DNA from: Serinus canaria
Lineage: Eukaryota; Chordata; Aves; Passeriformes; Fringillidae
DNA: 64,000 nt
Direction: 5' to 3'
Assembly (NCBI RefSeq): GCF_022539315.1
Contig: NC_066333.1
Span: forward strand, 12,553,001-12,617,000
In this document: in pieces, positions 56,455 to 64,000 of the stretch
How the letters are laid out: the number at the start of each line of letters is the position of its first letter
Numbering within the stretch: the stretch's first letter is position 1
Translations under genes and position numbers: made by a program
The notes under the pieces: model-generated
The model's database searches: none
The model's input: only the letters and a program-made list of their open reading frames with translations
Told to the model about the DNA's origin: nothing

Positions 56455-58216
56455 CTCAAAAAAATCTGGACTTAGGAGCCTCACAGGAACCTGGCAGGTG
56501 AGGAAACAGACACAGGTGGATAAGTTCTGTCTAGTGAAATGCTGTGTTTGTCTTCACTGGCTTGAGGTAAGAGCTTTCCAAGAGCAGTTTTTGTCCTGTC
56601 AGAGTCACAGCTTCAGGATCACTTGCAATACCAGGTACTGGGTGCAATAATGGAAAGATTTCCATGGTCTTCCTCCAGGAAGTTGCAGTTCCTGCAGCTC
56701 CCAGTCATGCCCACAGCTAATAATGTTCTTTTTCAGTCTGAGGCAAGAATGAATCTGACATCAGCTGAGGTCAGAGGAAGTTAAATTTGTCTGCACCTCC
56801 TTGCTGGCAGAGTAAATCCTCCCCTCACCCAAGGAGCTGAATCCCTGCTGCAGCCAAGCCCTGGGAGTTTGCATCCCTTGGGATGTTATCCACTGAATTT
56901 TCCTTCAGCCCTGCCAAACTGCCATTAGTGAGGAGAAGGAGCACGAGATCCTGATTGCAATGAGGGGGCTTTCAGATGAAGATCTCTGCAATTTCAGCCA
57001 GTTAAAAGGTTAATTTAAACAGCCTCAACTTTGGGACATTTTGGACAATTTTCCTCCTCATCCCTGGGTAAGAGGAGACAAAGCAGAGCTGATTGCAAAA
57101 CACTCACCAGCACCTGCAGGTGCTTCTCGTGTGAAAGGGAATAATAATAATGCTCAGAGTCAGTTCTGTTCTCTCATTTGCAGAGTGACAGACAAACAGA
57201 CGTGATTGATCCAGCTGCATTCTGCTCTTCAGCTCCACCAGGGCCAAATATCCCTGGAATGCCTTCCTCATCTCCCTGGAAGCTTCACAAATCTCCTTGC
57301 CCTGTGCTGCTGGGGCTGAGGCAGGGGTGGATTTGGCATTTGCAAACCCCACTGCTGCTGCTGCTCGTTCCTGGACCAGAGAGAACGGAAGGGTTTTGGA
57401 GGCTGGCAAGCTTTAAAGATGATTTTACTGAGCTGAGGGTGCTGTGGGTGGATGGACATTGGGACAAATTGTTCTGCTAATGCTCAAAGCTCCTCAATTT
57501 GTTGCAGCACTTGCAGTGCAGTGTTGCTGCTTTCCAGACAAGAAGGACAGAAAAAAGCCCCACAACCAGACCCAATCCTTTGATTTTATTTACCAGTTAG
57601 GTCTAACTTCTGCCTTTCTTTTTGTGTGTCCTATGGTTATAAAAAATCCAACTTTGGTGCTTTTATCTGCATTGTTTCTGCCAGTGACTTCCAGGACAGA
57701 GAGAGGCTGGTTATTTGTTATGGTTTGGGGATGACAAGGAATTTGCTGCACTCCACAATGTTGCTCCTCAACAATAAAATGGGATTTAAATGCTCTTCAG
57801 GTTTAGAGAAGTTGTTTTTCTTCCAGGTTCTGCAGTTTGCAAAGTAAGCCAGCTGTTTTGAGTAATGTCAGACTACAGGGTGTCAGTACAGAATATTTTC
57901 TGTCAGAAACAGAGCCACCTTGATTTAGAAAGCAAAATAGATTTGGAAAGCCAATATGATTCATGTAACCTCTCATGAATTTACTATGGAAAACAGAAGT
58001 GAAAACTAGTTATTCTGCCATTTCTCTCCTTTTTATTCCCATTTGAAGTTTACAAGGTTATTTACACATCTTTGAGTCTAATAATATCCTATAGTTAGGT
58101 GTTTCTGGACAGCACATTTTCCTGTGTGGCACAAAAGGAGAAGCTGAGGTTAAAGTTTTGTTTGCTCTGAATATTGTCTTGGAAAGGAAAGGGGTTGTCA
58201 TGAAAAGGTTACATCT
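56455..58216. other. Intergenic, no gene recognised
   Basis: No exon, RNA gene or transposon recognised. Open frames near 57180-57850 lack domains and codon bias. Confidence 0.5.
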
Positions 58217-58487
58217 GTTTGTGACTCCTCTCATTCAAACCCATCATGGTCACTGGGATCCCTGGTTTGTGACTCCTCTCACTCAAACCCACCACGGTCA
58301 CTGGGATCCCTGGTTTGTGACTCCTCTCATTCAAACCCACCCACGGTCACTGTCATCCCTGGTTTGTGACTCCTCTCATTCAAACCCACCCACGGTCACT
58401 GGGATCCCTGGTTTGTGACTCCTCTCACTCAAACCCACCCATGGTCCCTGGCAGTCCCTGGTTTGTGACTCCTCTCATTCAAACCCA
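58217..58487. repeat. 48-50 bp minisatellite
   Basis: Units start with GTTTGTGACTCCTCTCA at 58217, 58265, 58313, 58362, 58411 and 58461 (periods 48, 48, 49, 49, 50). Five full units and a partial sixth, with CATTC/CACTC and GGGATC/GTCATC variants. Confidence 0.95.
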
Positions 58488-58784
58488 CAAACTCTTCCAA
58501 GCTGTTGCTTTAGGATCCACTTTTTAACAGCCTGGAATTCCAGCAGTTCCTGGTGCCACCTCGTGTCACAGGGGAGCTGTGGAGGTCTGTGGAGCTGCCC
58601 CTTCCTCTGGGCAGTGGAGCACTGAGGGTTTGACTTCTTGGCTCTGGGGTGCAGCATCAGCATGAACGAGGTGAGATCACCAGGGAGCTTCAGAGGGTGA
58701 GACTTCTGCAGGAAATCAGTTTGAAGCAGTTGAAAAAATTAATTAAATTGTGAATTGGTGCTTTGGCTTTGCCTGGAACTCTTC

Positions 58785-58912
58785 CAGGCCAGGCTGGACA
58801 GGGCTTGCAGCAAGCTGGGATAGCAGAAGGTGTCCCATGGCAGGGGATGGAATGAGATGAGCTTTAAATTTCTTTTCCAACCCAGAGATTCTGTGATTCC
58901 ATGATTCTATTG
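58785..58912 (+). mobile_element. CR1 3' fragment, sense
   Basis: Contains CAGGCCAGGCTGGACAGGGC, AGAAGGTGTCCCATGGCAGG and TTTCTTTTCCAACCCAGAGA, then TTCTGTGATTCCATGATTCT. The terminal ATTCTATG-type repeats of CR1 are preserved. Confidence 0.9.
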
Positions 58913-60559
58913 CTGTTTGTGGCTCACAGTGAGGAGCCCAAAGGAAGCTGCTCAGGTAGATGAAGAATTGTTATTTTTGGCCATGTGTGGGCTGTCCCTT
59001 TCCTTGATGCTGACCATGAACCACTGTCAAGGGCAGAGAGCTGCTGGGAACATTTCTGTTGTTCAGAATTCAGCAGCTGAGTCCTTTGTGCATTATCATT
59101 CAAGGCAATTACTAAGAGCTCCATTGCTAATTATTATTTGCTTTATTTATATGCCAAGCTGCTTTGCAGATGCATCGTACAAAAAAGTGAAGAATAAGAA
59201 AAGAAGCAAAAAATGACACTTTAATCAGACCTCAGGTACCAACTTATTCATTGTAATGAGCAGATGAATTTTCTCTACCTCCATGTTCCTGCTTTAATTT
59301 ATTTTCCTTTTATGGATTCTCCCATTATGCATTCAGAATACTGAATTAATAAAAAAGTTGACTCATGTTGCCCCCCAAAAAATTAAAGCTCACATTTTAT
59401 GGGAAAATATTTTTTTTATGGCATATCTGGTGAAACACATCAAAGTTTAAATTTGCTTCATGAGTGAGGGTGCTGCAAAAATGGGCAGAATTTGTGCTGA
59501 GCATCACTAGATGTCACCCTCGACCTGAATTTAGCTTCACAGAAGTTTTAATTTTAAATTTCTCATCTTCTGTTCTCACACTCCTCCCCTCTTTCCCCCC
59601 CTTGCATTTAATGCATCTTCCAGTTCAGTGCAGCACAAACTGTCCTGCATCAATTTTTGCCTTGCTTAAAACCAGAATCAAAATTGGGCCAGATGGAAAT
59701 TGCAGGGATCTGCAGTACCAACAATTTCTGTGCTAGGTCAGGGCTGAGGAAACAGAAAAAGCAAAACCTCCTGGGACAGGGTTTCTCTCTTTCTGCCAGG
59801 CTGGATTCTGTTCAGATCTTTTTGGAATCTCCATGGTGGGAAATGAAGAGGAATGCTGAGGTCAAACCCCCATAAAGTCACGAGGAGCTTTGACTTCTCT
59901 GTTCCAGCACCACTTCCACGGGGGAAAATAAAAGAAAAGGCCCTTGTATAAAACAGGTTGAGGCAGTAATTTTCAGGTGAGGTGCGTTTTCAGGGAAAGG
60001 CTTTGTTTTTCAACTCTGAAATTCCTTGTGAGAGCGTTCCTGCCCTGCTGGAACATTCATGCTTGAGGGAGAGGCAAAAATGTGTTTATGAAGTTCATGC
60101 TGTACCTGTGTATTTATTTAAAGAATCATTCCATTCAGCTCTCATTTTTTTAAACCTGAAATAACTTACTTCATGATGTTTTTTTCTTAGGTATGCAAAG
60201 GTTTGGGAAAAACTCTTGAATGAAATGAAAAAGAGAGTTTTGCCTATTAAACACATATTTAGGTTGACTAAAAACATGCTGGTCATAGATTCAGGGTTTT
60301 TTTTTTAACTTCCACAAAAAGCACAAAACAATGAGTCCACGTGGGGTTATCTGATATTGGAAAACCCTTTGGGGTGTAGAATTTCAGGGAGCAGGCAGGG
60401 AATTCAGTTTCTGGCCTGTGAGGTCGCTGAGAGATGACAGAGAGCAGGAGGTTGGAGTGGATGCTCACAGCTTGTGGCTGGAAGGAAGTCTGGGGAAGGG
60501 TGCTCAGAACCTCTGGGAATAACTCTGGGAGAATCCAGTGCTTTCAGCCTGAAACCCAT
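58913..60559. other. Intergenic, no gene recognised
   Basis: AT-rich single-copy sequence without a supported gene or array. Confidence 0.5.
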
Positions 60560-60815
60560 GAGGTTTAAGGAGAGAATTGGGATTCTTCAGCCTGGAGAAG
60601 CTCTGGGTGAGCTCAGGGTGGCCTTGCAGGGTCTGAAGGAGCAGCAGGAAAGGTGGGGAGGGAGGATTTTCCAAGGGATGGAGGGACAGCACACAGGGAA
60701 CGGCTTCAGACTGCCAGGGAATAGGTTTAGGTTGGAGATCAGGAGAAAATTCCTCCCTGTGAGGGTGGTGGGGCCCTGGCACAGGGTGGGAAGGGTCCCA
60801 GGCCAGGCTGAGCAG
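60560..60815 (+). mobile_element. CR1 fragment, sense, upstream part of the 3' region
   Basis: ATTCTTCAGCCTGGAGAAGC, GGTGGCCTTGCAGGGTCTGA, TAGGTTTAGGTTGGAGATCA and AAATTCCTCCCTGTGAGGGT occur in CR1 order. It lacks the 3' terminus, so it was truncated or deleted after insertion. Confidence 0.85.
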
Positions 60816-63375
60816 AGTTGATGTTTTCTACAGCAAAACTTGCACTGCTGGTCCAAATCATTCACCTGGCACAAAGAGTTCTTGCTCTGCCAGGGTGGTT
60901 CCAAGGCCTTTCCCCCATCATTTCCATCCCCTCTGCAGGGTGGTTGGATCCTGCAGGGAATTCTCCCGTGTTTGCTGCAGCTCCTGACTCTGGCATCTGT
61001 TGGAATGCAAAGAAAGGGAAATTGCACCAGAGCCTTGATCAAAGCAGGGGTAATTAAGGGCTTCAGATTAATTGGGAATGCTTGCTCCAAGAGCAGCCAC
61101 TGAGCTGCTGTGATTGAGTGCTGGCTCCCACTCTGTGGCCTGGCAGGACGTGCAGGCAGCAGGGGGAAAGGACCCTCTCAGGTCCCTGCAGACCCTTTGG
61201 GAGAGGATCCTCTCGTGTCCCCACCCTGACATGCTCTGTGCTGCTGTAATCAGCATAGAGAGAGAACTTCCTTGGGATTCTTTAATTTCAAAAGAAAATC
61301 CTGGTTCCTCAAAGGCTGAGCATTCTAAGGGGGACAGGCCAGCACTAGAAATGTGATTCTGAGTGAATTAGTTGTTATTTTATTTTAACCAAATGGCTTC
61401 AGATAGCTGTCAAAGAAATGTGTTTCCCATGAATCCTTTTTCTAGTTTAGTGAAAAATTTCCATCTGGAGCACTCAGAACTGAGGGCACTGAAAGAGAAT
61501 CTTTTATTAAATATCTCTTTAGAAGACCTGGATTTAGTCAGGCCCTGTTACATTATTGGCTGTGTTAAGCTATCACTCCATCAAAGACTCACTTTAAATC
61601 GGTTCAAACGATTAAACCCTGGTTATTGCTGCATGTATTGACCTTCCACTTAATTTCCAGTGCCTCGAGTGGTCTGGGAGAGCTCCTTCCTAATCCTTCT
61701 CTCCCATTCCTGCTGCAGAGCTCAGGCACTGATGGGTGGGATTTGTACCTGTGGGGGCTGAGCCAGAGCCCACCCTGGGCTCAGAGTGCTCCAGTGCCCC
61801 CTGCTCTGCCCTGGCCCCTCAGCTGCCTGTCCTGTTTCTGTTAAAAAGCTGTTTTTAGAGCAGCAGAGGAAGGAGACCCATCATCCACCCCCAACCTTTT
61901 CAATTCCTGTTGCTTCTTAAACACTCTGCTTTGCATTGACGCTTCAGAGCTTTTGATTTTCTCCTCTGCCTCTGCTTGGGGGAGAAGAACTTTCAAACTG
62001 TGAAGAGTTTCACCTTCCAGCTGTGTCTCCTCAGAACTTTCAGTCTCCACATTGGTTCTGACACGGGGCTGTGATGTTGCAGGAAGGTGGGCAAAGCCAG
62101 GTGTGTTCTCCCTGCAGCTGCTGAGCAGTTCTTGTCAGGGCTGGGGTTTGATCTCAGGAATGCTTTGCTGGCAATTCCCTCTCCTAATCACAGTTCTCTC
62201 CACCAGCACAGACAGCAAAGAGGAAGTTTAAAATGCTGTTTATCTTTAGAGGAATCTTGTGCATTGAGCTGCTCCCCCCCAGTGTGCAGCTGCCCCTGCT
62301 GGAGTTTGGAGATGGGCTAAAATTGCTGCTGTGCATAAAAACACTGCTGGGAACCTTCAGCATTGTGTGTGGAGCTCCTCAGGCAAACTTCCTTAAATTT
62401 AGCATGGAATTTATGTGGGAACTGACAGATGCAGTGTAATCCATCATAATCAATAGTAATAAATCATCATTGCAGTATTCAGGGCTCAGTGATTTCAGGA
62501 AGGCACTGGAACATAAATATCAGCTCAGGAAAAGCAAACAAGCAGCTTCTACAGCGTTTTGGTCTTTCCACAGAGCTGCCATAAGGAAGCCAAGCATCAT
62601 TATTGTTTCTTTCAGTTCTCAGCATAAAAGGAAGTAACACTTAATAAAAGCCATTGGCTGAGAGATTTCATAAGAGAGAGAGGCAGAGAGAGAGAGGAGC
62701 AGCAGGCTGTGGAGGAGCAGGTGTGATTCATGAATAAACTGCTCTCTGGCACCCTGTAGGACACTGATGAGACAAATAGAATTTCCCCAGCCATGGATAA
62801 CACCAGAACAGCAGACACTTTTTCACAGGTAAAGCACAAAGTGGCTGGTGTGGAGCATGGCTGTGGTCTATCAGAACTGGGGGTGACTGGGTGCTTTATG
62901 GGCAGGGGATTTGCAGCAGGTTCTGTGTGTGACAGGAGCTCAGCCTGCTCCAATACATCACAGTGTTTGCAGAAGGCTGCAGGAGACAGTATTTTCTGTG
63001 CTTTACTCTTGAGAAAGTTGAAATGTGCACAGTTTTCCTGATACAAGGAGAGGAAATCAGTCTTTCCCCTGCCGTGCTAGAGAGGATTTATTAACACTTT
63101 ATATTATCTGTGCTAAAAATTTCCATAAGGTAATTGGAGGGGAGAAAAAGTGCTTTATATTATGGGCAAAAGCAGTCTTTTGATAATCCCACTGGAACCT
63201 GAGGTGATTGATATGCCAGGATTGAATATACATCAGCTTGCAGCACTGGGGGTTTGTCTGAGTGCCTGCCACACACAGAGATGGGCAGCATTCTGCTTGC
63301 TGCAAAATTTGGGAGCACCTGGAGAAATGAGTCCTGGGAAGCTCCTCTGTGCCTGGGAGAGATGATGGGGTTGGC
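60816..63375. other. Intergenic, no gene recognised
   Basis: No exon recognised. A short (AG)n stretch lies at 62671-62698. Confidence 0.5.
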
Positions 63376-63935
63376 AGAGGGAAAAGAGGAATCAGGGAAA
63401 AGAGGGGTCAGGGGAAAGAGGGGTCAGGGGAAAGAGGGGTCAGGGGAAAGAGAAATCAGGGGAAAGAGGAGTCAGGGAAAAGAACAGTCAGGGAAAAGAG
63501 GAATTAGGGAAAAGAGGAATCAGGGAAAAGAGGAGTCAGGGAAAAGAGGGGTCAGGGAAAAGAGGGGTCAGGGAAAAGAGGAATCAGGGAAAAGAGGAGT
63601 CAGGGAAAAGAGGAGTCAGGGAAAAGAGGAATCAGGGAAAAGAGGAATCAGGGAAAAGAGGAGTCAGGGAAAAGAGGAATCAGGGAAAAGAGGAGTCAGG
63701 GAAAAGAGGAATCAGGGAAAAGAGGAGTCAGGGAAAAGAGGAATCAGGGAAAAGAGGAGTCAGGGAAAAGAGCAAACAGGAAAAAGAGGAGTCAGGTGAA
63801 AGAACAGTCAGGGAAAAGAGGAATTAGGGGAAAGAACAGTCAGGGAAAAGAACAGTTAGGGAAAAGAGGAATCAGGGAAAGAGCAGTCAGGGAAAAGGGG
63901 AATCAGGGCAAAGAGCAATCAGGGCACAGGAGGGC
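63376..63935. repeat. 16-bp purine-rich tandem array (AGAGGARTCAGGGAAA)
   Basis: About 35 units of 16 bases, AGAGGAGTCAGGGAAA alternating with AGAGGAATCAGGGAAA and a few AGAACAGTCAGGGAAA. The plus strand is about 85% purine. All plus frames stay open with a 16-residue Lys/Arg/Glu/Gly period; the 181-codon frame here is not a gene. The array ends about 65 bases before the window edge. Confidence 0.96.
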
Positions 63936-64000
63936 TGTGTTGTGTGCAGGTCTGAGCTCCCCTGGCTGGCCAGGGGTGAGGGCTGGGGAGGATCCAGCCC

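Noticed and set aside
24355..60815. Active CR1 or retroviral coding regions
   Set aside because: Every CR1 piece is a short 3' fragment, and no reverse transcriptase, gag or envelope-like frame was seen.
63254..63799. 181-codon Lys/Arg/Glu-rich open frame
   Set aside because: Product of the 16-bp array; all frames are equally open.

Overview
This window is nuclear DNA from a bird, most likely a songbird. The coding genes have short introns with GT-AG borders. Many truncated CR1-type LINE 3' ends (the dominant avian retrotransposon) are scattered through the non-coding part. Minisatellites are abundant, which suits a small GC-rich avian chromosome. Gene order and orientation (CSTF1 minus, AURKA plus, FAM210B minus, MC3R minus) are the mirror image of the human 20q13 block MC3R-FAM210B-AURKA-CSTF1, so the synteny is conserved.

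Layout. 1-5054 holds CSTF1 exons on the minus strand, a subunit of the mRNA 3'-end cleavage complex; its last coding exon lies beyond the left edge. 5440-7900 is a CpG island between CSTF1 and AURKA, with the AURKA cell-cycle promoter at its right end: three CCAAT boxes at exact 32-base spacing followed by a CHR-type element. 7891-12244 is AURKA (Aurora kinase A), complete in eight coding exons, predicted 411 residues. It converges on FAM210B (minus, coding 15074-18704, three exons, predicted 169 residues, mitochondrial), whose long 3' UTR ends near 13195, about 450 bases from the AURKA poly(A) signal. 18.9-52.8 kb and 53.8-64 kb are gene-poor and hold CR1 remnants, simple repeats and unannotated single-copy DNA. 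MC3R, a single-exon melanocortin receptor of 325 residues, lies at 52845-53822 on the minus strand.

The least ordinary signals are structural: (i) a minisatellite in CSTF1 whose unit contains the exon 3 splice donor; (ii) a possible alternative CSTF1 first exon in the CpG island that would splice in frame and add an N-terminal extension; (iii) a composite duplication inside FAM210B that copies the exon 3 acceptor as a decoy; (iv) a perfect 41-base inverted repeat with a 9-base loop at 56364-56454; (v) several long arrays (6, 9, 13, 16, 43, 48 bases) that keep several frames open and create spurious ORFs. I see no prokaryotic-type system, CRISPR array, tRNA gene or intact transposon. All identifications come from reading the sequence and remembered family features; no database search was run.
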